NCBI GenBank assembly: GCA_015657535.1
Contig: JADHZB010001401.1
Coordinates: 1-57,983, forward strand
Source of the DNA: Nephromyces sp. MM_2019
Taxonomy: Eukaryota; Apicomplexa; Aconoidasida; Nephromycida
DNA length: 57,983 bases
Direction: 5' to 3'
The translations under genes and the position numbers were made by a program. Shown one piece after another: positions 12,727 through 26,500 of this stretch. Numbering within the stretch: position 1 is the stretch's first letter; every line of letters begins with the position of its first letter. Under the pieces are notes generated by a model. It searched no databases and had not been told where the DNA came from. It saw only the letters and a list, made by a program, of their open reading frames with translations.

Positions 12727-15700
12727 ATGTTCAATGAAATACAAAAAGTTTCAAAATCTCGCATACTGAAATACCTTCAATCAATACCAACCAATGAAAA
12801 GTATCTTTTTTTAGACCCTGCTATTACTACGCCTCTAAATCTTCTTATCGATGTGTCCTCCCTGCGGGATCAAGGGGTAGTGGGATGGAGGGAGCTGAAT
12901 CCTGCATCTTCCCTGTCTTCTTTGGTTCCGCAGAGCCTACCAGCTTCAATACTTTACATGTGCCGACCCGATATCTCCTTAATTCCGCGAATATGTGAAC
13001 AAATTAAGGAGTTGGAGCATCTGCCTCCTTCTACAGTTCAGAGAGGGCCCAATGCTCAGAATGCTGGTAGCGCCGATGTCAGCACCACATCGAATTTCCA
13101 AAAACTTCTGAAATCTTCCCTGCCTTCCCAGGCTCTCCAGATCTTTGATAAAAATTTACCTCAAAATTATAGTAGTCTCCAAAACAGGAGAAACTTTTTT
13201 ATCACCTTTGTTCCGTCTGTTGGAGGTGTAGATGCCTGCCTGCTCTTGTTAAAGCAGAATAAAATCTTGGACAAAAAGAACGTCAAAATTGTTGATCTTC
13301 ATATTTTTTTCTTTCCTCTTGATGACCATCTTATAAGTCTGGAGTTACCAGGTGCTAGCAGGAAGTTCCATGTGGAAGGGGATGCCTCAAGTTTGATAAG
13401 TGCTGCACATGGCATAGCATCCCTATACTCGGACACTTTCGATGTAACTCCGCTTGATTCGATGTCTTCCGAAGGTACGACTCCGTCAATTGGATTTGTA
13501 CCAGAAATACGATCCATTGGAGGAGCAGGGAAATTTTTGCTGGAGTATATGCTTAAGATGAGGAAGGAATCGTTTGCAGGAAACTTGAGCGAAAGCGTGC
13601 TTTTAAAGCCTCATCAAATCACTGAAGAAGTCTTAGGAATTCCTGTCAGATTTGAGCTAGGCGATGAAGATGTCCATGAAGAAAGGGCATCGCATGGTCA
13701 GTTTCATGTGCAAATCACCTAGTTGATGAGTTTTAGTGAATCTTTGGTACTCTCACCCTTATCTTGTTTATATAAAAAAACATGATTTTTTTAACCATTT
13801 TAATATCTTTTACCGTATATTGCTGCTTTATCGGCTGACTAATGCGACGTATGTGGCACTTCCACGGTTTCTTTTTACTTAATTAATTTGTACCTTTGTG
13901 GAGTAAATGAAATTCGTTGTTTTCTTGCGAAACAGTCTTTCACTAAAAACCGAAATCTTCATATCAAGAATTGTATGCTCGCAATTCATATGAAATATCA
14001 TTTAAAGATTTCTTCATATTTTGACTTTTTTTTTCATAAAATAGTGTGAAGCAGTCTGCTGCCAACACAATCACTCGCACACGCGAACACACCGACATAC
14101 ACGCACCAACATAAAAATTACTGCCTCAGTATTTATAAATTTCCAAAAAAAATTTTCAGATTTTTTTTCGTCTACTAGCTCTGCTTGATCCAGATGAATC
14201 TCACGGATCTTTCTGCGGAGAAAAAAATGTTGCTTTCTCAAATGCATCCAAATTTTCCTCCCTTTTCTTGAATTATTCCCATTTTAAGTGTCAGTTTCAT
14301 GCTGTCGAAGCAACCGATCTAATTTACTAGTGAAATACACTTTTTTTATTTTTCCACAAAACCCTCAGGAACTTCAGCCAAATTCTCCCATATGATTTTA
14401 ATCGATAGAACAGTAGATATGATTACACCTATGCTTACTCCTTTTACTTATGAAGCACTTCTGGATCACCTATTTCATATTAAAAGCACGTACCTCCTAC
14501 CCCCAAATGATCCTACAAAACCTGCAATTCAGCTGGTAATCTCCGCGGACCGACTATATGAATCAATTCGCTATCTCCACCAAAGTAGTTTAGGTCCTTT
14601 GCTTCACGAAAAGGCTCAGGAAATTCAACAAATATACCAGCAAAAGGATGATCTAAAGTCTATTAATCAAATAACTGATTTTATGAAAACCTTCAAGGTA
14701 AAACAAGCTGATCATAGCTTATTGGCCACACACGTGAATTTAGCCTCTTTTGTATCCAAAATAACTTCCGGTATTGATTACCGAAGGCAGCTTCAATTCG
14801 AGGATGATTTGATTCAATCAAACGGCTGCAAAACCCCCGGAGATTCAAGACCAAGTTATAACTTCTTCATGGCACCAAAACTACTCCCCGGAGTCTCGGG
14901 GCAGTTTTACCCGCCCAGTCTTCATACTGGAGCATCAAGCCCATCAAATATTCTCATGAATTTATCTTCAAGCCTTATTTCACCATCCGTTGTGCAGCAG
15001 CAAGTAGTTTACTTGATAGATCTAATTGATTCATTTAGAGTTACAAAGTTTCAGGCATACAAATTCTTTGCTTTGATTTGTCTGATTAATAATGGTATAA
15101 AATTCAAGCATTTCATTCAGGTACAGAATGCATTAATACATCAATTCGGTTTTGACGAGCTACAAAGAATTATTAATTTGAAAAAAATAGGGATTTTAGC
15201 GGTTAGTCAGCATAAAACTACATCCAATTGGGAGGCTATAAAGCAGAGATTTGACCTCTTAGCAAGTGAGCAAACTCCTGACGACTTATCATATGTTTTT
15301 TCTGGTTACACACCTATTACTGTTCGATTAATTGAGCGTGTATTTAGATCAGAAGCGGGGTGGAGGGATTTCAGTGATGCCCTAAACCTCATTAGTGGCC
15401 CCGCCCTTGAGGTTAGGCAGGAAATTATGTTAACAAATCAACCAGGCAAAAAAAATGAAGGTGCGGAAAGCGCTGAAGCAGAAAACTTAGCTTCGGTGTC
15501 ATCAGCTACCCTAAAAGTCGTTCAAAATCAGATTCTCACGACTGGCGATGGCACGGAAGATGATGCAAGTACCAACGTTGATGGCGATTTTTCATCGCAG
15601 AAGCATGTTGTAGAGCATATTAGCGAAGTAACAAGAGTTTGCAAGCGAGATGAATGTGTTTCTAATGTGCTGGTAGTCTTTTTAGGAGGAGTTACCTATG

Positions 15701-15816
15701 GAGAAGTGGCTGCAATTAAAAAATTAAATGAAGTATTTGGTAATAAACGAAGTTTTTTTATTGCTACGACGGAGATTTTAAATTATTCTAGGTTTTTTGA
15801 ATCCTTTCTGACTTAG
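12727..15816 (+). CDS. VPS33: Vacuolar protein sorting protein 33 (Sec1/Munc18 family)
   Basis: VPS33 is the SM-family subunit of the HOPS/CORVET tethering complexes. It binds SNAREs and promotes fusion at endosomes and lysosome/vacuole-like organelles; in apicomplexans it has been linked to apical secretory organelle traffic. Two exons, 12727-13696 and 14369-15816, are joined by a 672-base GT..AG intron at CATG|GTCAGT and CCCTCAG|GAACT, giving 805 residues. Family marks: an N-terminal KYLFLDPAITTPLNLLID segment, ILIDRTVDMITPMLTPFTYE (333-352) and the C-terminal VLVVFLGGVTYGEVAAIKKL block (from 757). It is longer than the usual roughly 600 residues because of polar inserts, one near residues 100-130 and one near 680-735 rich in Ala, Glu, Ser and Asp. 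The start at 12727 is the first in-frame ATG after a stop; a small upstream exon is possible. Confidence 0.93.
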
Positions 15817-18800
15817 CGTATGTTTTTTTAATGGAAAAAATCAGCACTTTAACGCTAATGGTGAAGCTTGAAAACCTTCAAAAATCGTCAAAATGTCATT
15901 TTTATGCTCCAAAGCTGTCTTCGTTGAAAAAGGCTTTCGTGTATTTTGCGAAATTTTAGCTATTATTAGGCTTGGTGGTTTGACGTAAATTGGTTAAAAC
16001 AAGTCATTTCTCAGGAGCAACATACTTTTTGGTGTGGCTCTTGTGCATGTTTCCTTGCTTTGCGATTCTCAAGATAAAGCTCAAGCTTTTATATTTTTAT
16101 TCCTAACGACTTATAACGACCTTGTGCAACTGTAATCTCTCCCTCGCAAGTTATGGTCACTAATAGGGCTGCTTACGGGGTTTTGGGGGGGGGTAACGAA
16201 TATTTATGTCGCGTTGTTGCTGATGAATAAATTAAAAGGTAAAATATATTATTTCAATCCCACTGGAATTTCATTTCAATGGCCGCTTGCTTTGCAGTTT
16301 TTCTTCTCATTGGCGTTGATACTTTTGGAGAAAACTTTAACGCTGATGCTCGTGGAGAAATCTTTAAAGTTGACACTTTTGGAGACTCTTTAAAATTGAT
16401 GCTTCTGGAGAAATCTTTAATTTCAAATTATGCACAATACTTTCAATTTTCAGCGAAATATCTTCAAGCTGTTGCAGCCCACAGTTATAGAAGCGGTCAA
16501 AATTTTTAAAATTTTACTTGTTATAATTTGTGAGAATTTTTTTTATACCCACTTTTTTCCACCTTTACATTAGTGTTTTTAGTTTACTGGCCCTTTAATT
16601 AGCCCATTAATCAATTACTTAAAAGGGGAGGTTATTTACTGTTTTTAAATGTCCGTGAGGCTCACTTAACCCTTGCCAGAGCTGCTAGTTCACTTTTATT
16701 TATGTAGGTTACCGAGTTATCCAAGAGCTCGGTGAATGCTTCCTTCTAGTTTAAGAGATATTTTCTTAGTGCTTTGTGCACCGACGTGCCTACAACCCCC
16801 CTGAGCGTAATTATATAACTCAAGGTCTACAGAAGCACTATTTTGCATGCTCTATCTGCCAATCATTTTCTTTATGCTTCTTTGTAGATTTTAATCAGCA
16901 AATTTTCCAACTTCTTCGTGTCATGGCCAGTAATCTGGTGAATAAGAATTTTCTATGAATTCGATTCAAATTGCTTAATGAGGCATTTTTTGCGGACTTT
17001 ATTCTATTTTTTGTCGACTCCCTCAAAAAGTAGTCCTACTATTTTTTAAGGATTCTAGTATTTCTTGCTTTGAACGATTTGAGATATCGCCAAAAAAGTA
17101 GCTTGACGAAATATTTTTGAAGAAATCTAGCATTTCTTACTGTGACTGATGCTAAGTTGTTCATAGAATACATCTAATGCACGGCTGCAAAGGTAATTTT
17201 ACGATATTCATCGAAGCATCCAATTGGGCCACACCAAGGGTACGAACCTCGGTGTGACTACGAGAAAGGAGTACGCGCAATAAGGGACTTATGCGAAGCA
17301 GAGTGTTGCCTTAGCGCAAGTATCCCCCCATTGGATATGTTTTTTGCTTTTTCTTGCGAAAGATTCATCTGTGGTTTGCTAGTCCGCTTGGATTTTTTCA
17401 GGACATGGTAAATTAGCATATTGCTGCGAAATTATTCTTAAAAATTTATCCTTGCAAACATTTGAATTTAATTACAAAGTACCGAAGCAGGTTTTAGCTA
17501 ATTTTTTTTCGAGTTTTTCCATCTGTACAAGCTTAAATATTGACGTTTTTACAGCATGCTGAAAAGCAGGTTACTCCGTAAAACATGGTTTTTTCCTAGT
17601 ACTTAATGCGCTAGGGCCTGCTATTTGCCACGTGCTTGGGCCTGACAATTAGCGGATCCACAATTATTATACATAATTCCACCGTATAGCCAGCTTTTTC
17701 GTGCTGCTACGCTCGCACATTAAGCTTCAGGAGCAGCAAAAGGTTTTTCAGGTTTGTTTATAGCTTTTTTTTGAAGAAAATTAGTTCGCTTCTAAGCCAT
17801 CACACAAAAACTTTCATATCTAGTATGGAACATGAAATTTTTAAGTATGAAAATATAACTCTATGTTTAATCTTCGATATTAGCAAGTCAACTCCGTGCA
17901 GGAACCATGGCAGATATCAAGTTTCTGCACGCAAAATCCCTTGAAAAGCAGCAGCCTCAGATCTAGGACGAGAAAAAGGGGTGGCAACGACTCTTTAAGC
18001 AGAAAGTGCCATTTGCAGAAACTAGCACAACCCCCTTCTTACGGACACATTAGTGACGTAATGCATTGTCTTTGCTTCTGCCTGCGAACCTGGAGTCTAG
18101 ACTAACCCAAGGCGGAATTTTTACCTAGTATGGATTCTTTTTCCTCGATCCCTGTATCCAATTCCATAAATATTAAATTATAAGTATTAAATCGCGCTCG
18201 CCAAGTTGTTGCATTCCGGAATTTCTTTCCCCTCAACTCAGAATATTTCCCTTTTCTACTCAACTGTTTTGCAGAAGCGCAGCATTCTTGGATTTCGCAG
18301 GACCGATTCATATGTTTGACATAAGAAAACCCCAAACCCGTTACAGAACCAGACACTGAATTAAAGGTAAACGAATCTAAATCATGCTTGCAAGTCAAAC
18401 TTGTAGCAAATCCAGGCACCCGTTAAAGATAACGTCGCAACGCGCAGCTTGGTCATTAACTCTCATAATACATCTCTAGAGAATTACATATGCATAGTTT
18501 CTTCTGGAAGTTGAACAATTTCGAGTGTCTTTGTATGAAGGTCTCATACGCATATAGAAAACTAGCAGAAAAGGTGCTACCAAACTAAAAGCATTGGATA
18601 AGGCTTATTTCCTGTTTAGCTGGAAGTTGTAGATGTAAGCTCGAATTTTAGCCGGAATGTGACTGGGTTTTTTGTGTTGGGATTTTTCAAGTTTATTATT
18701 TAAGGAGGAGGACGTTTTTACTTCCTTAACTGAGTGGCGGAGATCCCCTAAAAAGTTATTCAGCATAAAAATTTTGTTAGCAGCGTATTTTTTTGTGAGA

Positions 18801-20545
18801 ACCCTAGGAATGGGTAAGTTGCACTGTGGATTCTAAAGCTTGTCATACACTGGAAAGTCGCGACCTCTTCATATATACTGTAAACCTGCTAGGACCTACA
18901 GCACATGTTACTGGTGGCGCTCATAAGGTGTTCTATCAGTAATCAAATGTAGTTTTTTTTCTGCTGTAAAAATTGTGCCCAAATTATTTGCAGCCCTCAA
19001 TAATACTCAGCGGTAAGTTGGGGTGCTACTGGAAAATATCCTTAAGGGGCATTGTAAAATAACGTAGCGTTAGTGCCGATAGTACCAAAAAACCCTACTA
19101 TTCCATATGTCATGAGGTACTACTCGGTGTCTTCGCTAGACCGGACTTATTTAAACCGTCCTTTCAAAAGAAGTATTGCGAGCAATCCAGAAATGACGGA
19201 GGAAAAACTCTGCCGTGATTCGCTGATGCTAATTTATTGGCCCAATTTAATATTTAAATGATCCCCATGGCATGCTAAGTGTAGAAGCGTGGCTCTTGCA
19301 CACGAGCTGAGTAACTCAAAAAATTTGTCTTGCACGGAATAGCCTGCCATTGAGCAACGTACCTCGGGGTGTGAAACGAAAATTCTTGATACAATTTAGT
19401 GTATACAGTGCTAAATTTAGCAGCTCTTTGCATTTATGAGAGGTCACTGTGTATTTTCATTAAGATAGTACGCCAAAGAGAATCCACAACTTTTTCTTTA
19501 GTTGTCAAAGACCCCATTTAATAATGCTTATAATGCGAACTTAGACAAAAAGTTATTAGGCGAAGCGAAATCGAATTAAAAGTCTTTTTATTAAAAATGA
19601 CCACCACCACGCTTATATTCTGGACAAGTTATATCTGGTAATTTGAGGAGCATGGGGACGTCATCAGTTACTCAAAAACCTTACTCAAAAGAGCATTCCT
19701 TGGGTCAAACCGGGGAGGTAGCAAAAATACCTCCAGGAGGAGCTGTATCAGAGAACCTAAAAAATTCAAAACCAAATTCTACGGAACAAAATTTTTTTTC
19801 GGAAAACCGACTCGGGGAGGAGAGAAGAAAGGAATTCTTCAGCTCTATAAATTCCTTTAAGCTGGCTTAGCTACCGCCATATTGAAGTTTTGATAACCGA
19901 TATTTTGAAGAACCTTTATTTCACGTTAGAGGTAGCTAATAGAAGTGCGCAACTGTTCTGCCTACAAACATTTTTGTTCATCTATTTCGGCCGTTTCTTT
20001 TTTCATAATTCACATATAGGGGTTGTTTTGTACTTAAAGTTTCAACAGGTGAACAAATTGGTATTCCTTTGAGTGAGATTGTGCTCTTTTACAAGTATTT
20101 GATGAGAAAAAAAACACTATTAAGGGCTTGAAATGGAAAATATCCAAGGAAGCTCTCGCTATTTTAAATGTCTACTCGTACAATTTACCTTCAAAAATTT
20201 TGTACCGCAAGATCAGAAAGCGAGATTACTAAAAAACCCCGTTGTAATATCTTTATTATATAGCTCTAGCTTGTATACAAGAAAAGAGTAGCGTTATGAG
20301 CCTCTGAGTTAGGATACTGGCAGCTCCTCTTTTTTTTCATTGTGATTACTTAGAGGCATAGACTGCTCCTGCCATCAAGTGAATAAAGATATAAATATTG
20401 GACTAGGATATGAACGTGTGTTTTGCGCTCATACTTTTTCAACTTTTAGAAGGAATTGAAACTCCAAGAGTCATTATCTTTTTGCTAGAAACTAGCATTC
20501 ATCTATAAGTCCGATATACGAAAGTATAGAAAAAAGGTCGCGATC
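15817..20545. other. Spacer between VPS33 and the fusion gene
   Basis: No gene is recognised in 4.7 kb. It holds a 27-base tandem repeat at 16315-16422. Short open frames occur, such as 19643-19870 (plus) and 18102-18419 (minus, 105 codons), without a recognisable motif. A Kozak-like ATGGCAGAT at about 17909 opens only 19 codons. The last few hundred bases should carry the promoter of the fusion gene. Confidence 0.5.
16315..16422 (+). repeat. 27-bp imperfect tandem repeat, four copies
   Basis: Four units of about 27 bases on the pattern GTTGATACTTTTGGAGAAA followed by a TTTAA-type end, at 16315, 16342, 16369 and 16396. The length is a multiple of three, and one plus-strand frame stays open through it (DTFGENFNADARGEIFKVDT), but no conserved gene surrounds it. 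Confidence 0.75.
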
Positions 20546-23500
20546 ATGGCAGCTCCAGGGGGCGAGATTCCAATAGAAACATCGCCGAACGATAAGTTTT
20601 GCATTGAAAGCGAGGTTCCTCTAACCGAGTCTATAATGTGGGATATGCTGAAGAACTATTATACTGAGGTGGCTGCTTATTTTCAACTTCTTTCTGACGT
20701 GTACAAGAGTTTGCAGAAAAAAAATTGCTGCTTCTCTGTCTGATTTTGAAGTTGCGTAGGACAGTTAAAAAACGTTATTTCACATGATTTCGCAAGAGTC
20801 AACTCTTTCAATACTGCCTCTGTATTCATGTTCCTCAATGATTTTTCGCATCATAGGAAGCGAAAGCTATACTTTGGAAAAATTTTGAGAATAGACTTTT
20901 CTTTATTTTTTAAATAGTTAATCTACTTTTGATTTTACAAGCACGATAAGTTGATTTCGTAGTCATTAAAAAGCTTAATCTAAGCAGCCAGCTATATGTG
21001 TGTGCGTGTAGGTGTGGGTGTTTAGGTGCTTGTTTGTATGTGGGTGTTTAGGTACATGTGTGTGTATGGGCGTTTGGGTGCGTGTGTGTGTGTAATTTCT
21101 TGGAGGCAAATTCTACGCATCCAATTGCTTTAAGCGCGGCATTTAGCTGAAAGACTGCATTTTTGCGTCTCACCTTTTTTCCAGAAAGCGATCGAGGCAT
21201 GGTCTACAAATGTAGTTCCTTCTTTTGTTACCAGTAACAGTCGGTAGGTAAGTAAGAGAAACGTTAGGCAAGAGCTAATTCTTATATAAGATAATCAAAA
21301 ATCCTAATATTTTTCTATGGTCTTGAGTTTATAATTGATTAAGATGAAGTAATCTAATTTCAATCCAATATCAAGAACTGCGCCAAGCCTCTGCACACAA
21401 TAAAGTTCTTAATTTCCTTGTCAAAATTCTTAAAGTAAGGTTTGGTTGCCAACTTAAATTCTTTTTAAACCACTCTTTTACCGGCAATGATAGGGAATTT
21501 GCAATTTCTTCTTCCGTTTACATTTTTTTCGGGGTTTTAACGATATTCTTAGAGTAACATGATTCTATTACCATTTCCCGGTACATAAGAAAAAAGTATC
21601 TTCTTCCGCAAAATTTGTGCCTAATCTTTAAGGGCAGAAGTTTTGGTAGGCTATGGCATGTATGATGGTGAGATTTATTTTTGAATATGTTGAATAATTA
21701 GAAGTGATGAATTCATTAAGAATTTTTACACTGAAGACTCCTCTCACTTTATATTGCTTGTTTTTTTTTAAATTACTAGTTCAAAGATGAAACTCTCATA
21801 AATATTATTTATAAAGTGAAATCTTATAAATCTACAGTCTTCTGTAAGACTTTATAAATTTCGAATTTTCTTCTTCTTTTCTGCAAAATACTTCTACCTG
21901 ATTTGCAGCCTGGCTAAAGTTTATGCCAAAGTCATTATGGGTTACCTAATTGATTGGTTTAACGGCCAGAAAGAGGTAGAGCACAAGTTAAAGGTTTTTT
22001 TTTTTATCGCATTGCATTATGAAGGCCTCATGCTGTGGAAAAATAAAGCCCTCTAAACTTATCTTTTATCGTAAATGGCCATGATATATGTCTACAAGCT
22101 TTTCTAAGTAAAATCTAGTTTAAAATAAAGTAAAATATAGTCTAAAGTTCTAAGCCCTAAAACCCTAAAACCCCTAAACCCTAAGCCCTAAAATTCAAAA
22201 TCCTAAAAGCCCTAAAACCCCAAACCCTAAACCCAAAAATTCCAAACCCTAAAACCCCAAAACCCTAAAATTCAAAACCCCAAACCCCAAGCTCTAAACC
22301 CTTAAACTTCTCAACCCTAAACCCTTAAACCCTAAAACCCCAAACCCTAAATACCTAAACCCTAAAACCCCAAAAACTTGTTAAAAAGTTAAAATGCTGA
22401 TTTTTTCGAATATTTTCAGAGAAAAAATGCAGGAAAAAGTGAGGACCCCACAGGTGCAAAACCACCAATTTACATTCTTGAAATTGGGGCTGGGCATGGA
22501 AGATTTACTTTTTTGGTCCTCAAGGCTCTTTTAAAGACTCAAGTAAGCATACTAAAGCAGAGGCTAATCTATTGCTTAATTCTCTGGAGAAAAGAATTCG
22601 TTTCTACAGTTTCATTCAGAAAAACTGCAATTATCTTTATGTTTTCCATAGTATGAAACACTTTAGTTTCGTAGATTTTTTATTGTATTTTCAGGGTTAT
22701 TTTCTTCTTTATAAAGGCATTTATATTATCTACATAACGTTACTTTTATAGTTTCTATTGGCTTATGCTGCCAAACAGATTAACCTCAATTTACTGTTTT
22801 TTTCAAGTGATAATCTTCAAAATTTCGTTTTCTTTTATCTAATTCTGCGAAATTTCAGCCAATTTTTGATGCTTTTTTCTAGTTTTCTCGGTGGAAATGG
22901 GTTGTAGAAAAAGTTTTTTATTGATAAATGAAACACATGCTGTTATAGAAAGAATTAAGGAAATTTCAAGGGTTTAAAAAAAATAATTGCTACCTGTGGA
23001 GATAAACTAGACAGGATATCTTTTGAATTTTCACCCAATTGATTTGCAAAAAAAGAGGATTTTTTAGATGAAATTTCGTAATTTTTGCGAATTTTCAAAA
23101 ATTTCAAATAAGGAAAAGTTATAAATTATTCTATGAGAAGTAACTTACAAAATACGCACACATGTGTGATGGGTATCAATGGCCCACATACACACATGGT
23201 GATGAGAATTAAGGATTGGCATTACCACACACATATGCTGATCTATATTACTACACACACACAAATCTATATTGATCGATATTACTACACACACACAAAA
23301 ACACATATATATAGTAACGCACATGAAAAACACACACTACTGCAAACCTTTTCATCTCTTTTCAAATATAGGATTTATGGGAGAAACTAGGATTACCAAA
23401 AAAGCCATTTGTTTACATTTTTTCTGACGTAGCAGAAGGGAATATACAATACTGCATGAAGCATAGTAAACTGAAAGTTTTTGTTGATCAAGGAATGCTT

Positions 23501-26500
23501 GATTTTGCAACTTTCGATGGAAATAACCAAAATTTTGACATAAAATTACGCATATCAGGTGAATTTGAAGTTTTTTTTTATGTTTTAAGCAGAAAATCTT
23601 TTTTTCAAGAAGCCTTTCTAGAAGCTTTCGTTTTGTTGAAAGTCCAGTTTTAGATCAAATTTTTACACGAATTTGATGCAATTTTTTGGAAAACGGATGA
23701 AATTTGGGGTTTAAACCAGTGAGAAAGTCGTAAAAAGAAGGCAGAATTTTTTTTTTCAAAACAGTGCATATACTTGAAGAAGCGATTATATATACTATTT
23801 ATAAATGCTTTTTAGGTGCTGAAGTCCCAAGGAATAATCCTTTAATCGCGATAGCAAATTATGTACTGGATTCTCTTTTAACGGACTCTTGGAGGTTTAT
23901 AATGGACTGATTTTTTTGGAATGCTAACGCTTAGATGAGGGAGTGAATTATGGTTTAATTTTTGCATCAAACAAAAAAGTTTAAACGCTTGATGAGAGTA
24001 GATTTTTTGTCAATTTTTACTTTAAGAAAACCTCAAAACTTGTTTTAGTAATATGTTTTTCAGTATTTTGAAGCTTTTGACCACCAAATTTTCAAATCTC
24101 TGGCTTTTTTCAAGTCTTTAAGTTTTTTATAACTTCACTAGCTGAAATTGTAGTTTATAGTTGCATAAAACGCATAACCACAATATTTTTTTATGCAGAA
24201 AGAAGGCAAAATTTTGATTTTGTTTTTATTAAATCTTTAGAGCATAATCTCCTAAACCTTTGATTTTTATTATTGAAAAAAATTAGTATCCTCTGCAAAA
24301 AAGTTGTTTATTTGAGCCTTAAATCTGTTGCAATCATCCACATCATTTTGAAGCATCAGATTCTTCCGCTTCAGAGCACTTTAGATTTCACAATGAAAGA
24401 GCTTTTATTTTATCGATTTTTTTCAATAATTTACCCAAAAAAAGGAAAAATTGCAATTATTTAATTACAATTATTATCAAATATGATTGAAGATAATGCA
24501 TGAAAAATGCTACTAAACGCAGAAACACACCACCTCCTCCTGCACACTGACAAAGCACTTGAAAATATCAACACACACACGTATTAGCATTTTTTATTGC
24601 GTTAAAATAAGTGGTTTTTTTTTTTGAAAATTGTAATTTGAAGCTGAAAAACCAATTTTTTCACTAAAAAAGTTGAAGATTTTATGAATTTTGATATTAG
24701 GATAACTCCGGGAAAAACTTTAGAACGCAGCTTAATATCCATATATTCCACCCAGCAGGAAGATGATACCTCTAAATCTGAAATTATGACTCGGTAAAAG
24801 TTGATGTGGTGCAAAAATTTTGCTTAATTGGTTGATGATTTATCAGTGTGTCATTAGAATTTTGAATTTTATTAAAAACTCCTAATCTTCTCTTTCATGA
24901 AGCTTTTTTACCTCAAAATTTTGTCTTTTAATTGAGAAGCACACTTTGGACACTGAGTGTACGTAGAGTGCTTTTACCACACACCCGATTATTAAAAAAT
25001 TCATAAATTTTTTTATTTCCCTTCTAAAAAATATCAAAAAAATTCATTTTCTAGTATTTTTTCAATTTTCCTTTTATAATTCCTTTTTTTTCTAATAAAT
25101 ATTTTTCTCCTGCTATCAAATATCTTCAAATTTTCCCCTAAAAAACCCAATCCTGCAAAATCAATGGTTTTTTTTTTCATTAGGATGTCCGTTAAATGGT
25201 CTTGGAAAGCTATTGATAGCGAAGAGGATTTTCCATTCCCTGAAGTTCCAGAAATCAAAGAAATCTTAGGTTACTATGCTTCTAAGCAGCAAGAAATGTC
25301 TTTTCTACTACCAATCGGAGCTTTTCGTCTATTTCACGTACTTTTAGACTTCACAAATAACAATCTTTTATGCTTAGTTGGAGATAAAGGATACCCAACA
25401 ATCGATGAATTTTATGGCCATAGAGAGCCTCATTTAGCTGTCCACGGTAGCATTTCTTTTATGGTTAATCTTCACGCCATAATGAAGTTCTTCGAAGTGA
25501 GAGGAGGGTATTCCATTAGCACACCATGGAGAGATACCTTTCAAATAATAGGATTGTGGGGTTCTGGAAATGAAAAGCCGTATGGAGTCTCAAAATACTC
25601 ATTTTCTTGCGATATTGAAGATTTGGTTCCTGACGGACTAATCAATTGGCAGCGTAGTGCTGCTGATGTAGTTGCTGCAGGGTGAGTGGCTTTTTTCATG
25701 AAAAAAATCTTCATTGAGACACAAAGGTGATTTCTGTGACGTGTGTGTTACTTGGTAGGTTACAAGGTGGTGTGTGTGTGAATATCTTTTGTTTTTAGAG
25801 TTTTTAGCAGCTGATTTGACGTGTGTGCTATTGGGTTGCTCACTTTATAACCTGGTGTGTGTATGTGTGTGTATGAATATCTTTACTTTACAAGTGTGCT
25901 AAAGCTCTCATAAAGTGTGTGCTACTCAAACAGCTAAATTTTACGTTATATTTTTTACAAATTGAGCTACTTTTTTTGACTAATCTTTGCTTTGGAGTTT
26001 GCTTTATGTAATTTTTTCCTCTTTTTTTTATAAATTTTTCCTCAATAATTTGTGCATTTTTGGGATTTTTCTTTGATAAAAAAACCTCTTATTCCTTGTA
26101 AAATGAAAATTCTTGTTTTTTTTGTTTTTATAATATATAAAAAGCCTTTTAAAAATCTCTCTATTTAGCCTCAAGTTTAAGATTAAGGATTTTCTTGCGC
26201 TTCTGCGTTATTCTGGGCATGATGCGGAAGTTTTCTGGAATTTCAGGGAGTTTTTGAAAAGCCAATCTGTTTTTATGAACTCCAATCCAAGATTGATCAG
26301 CGATGTTCTTAAGGATATTAGAGTATGACTTTAGCATTAAAAATTTTGAATTTCACAGTATATTTCTGTGTGTTGTCGTTGAAGTTTAGAAGTTAAAGCT
26401 GCCTTTTTGTATGTTATTGCCATTTCTTGCTGATGCTTTCAATGAAGCTCCAAGCTTAAATCTTTTCAAAACTTTTTAACTAAATGAAAATCATGCACAT

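Noticed and set aside
17225..17300. Possible tRNA (GGGTACGAACCTCGG looked like a T-arm)
   Set aside because: No matching acceptor stem or D-arm could be paired around it.
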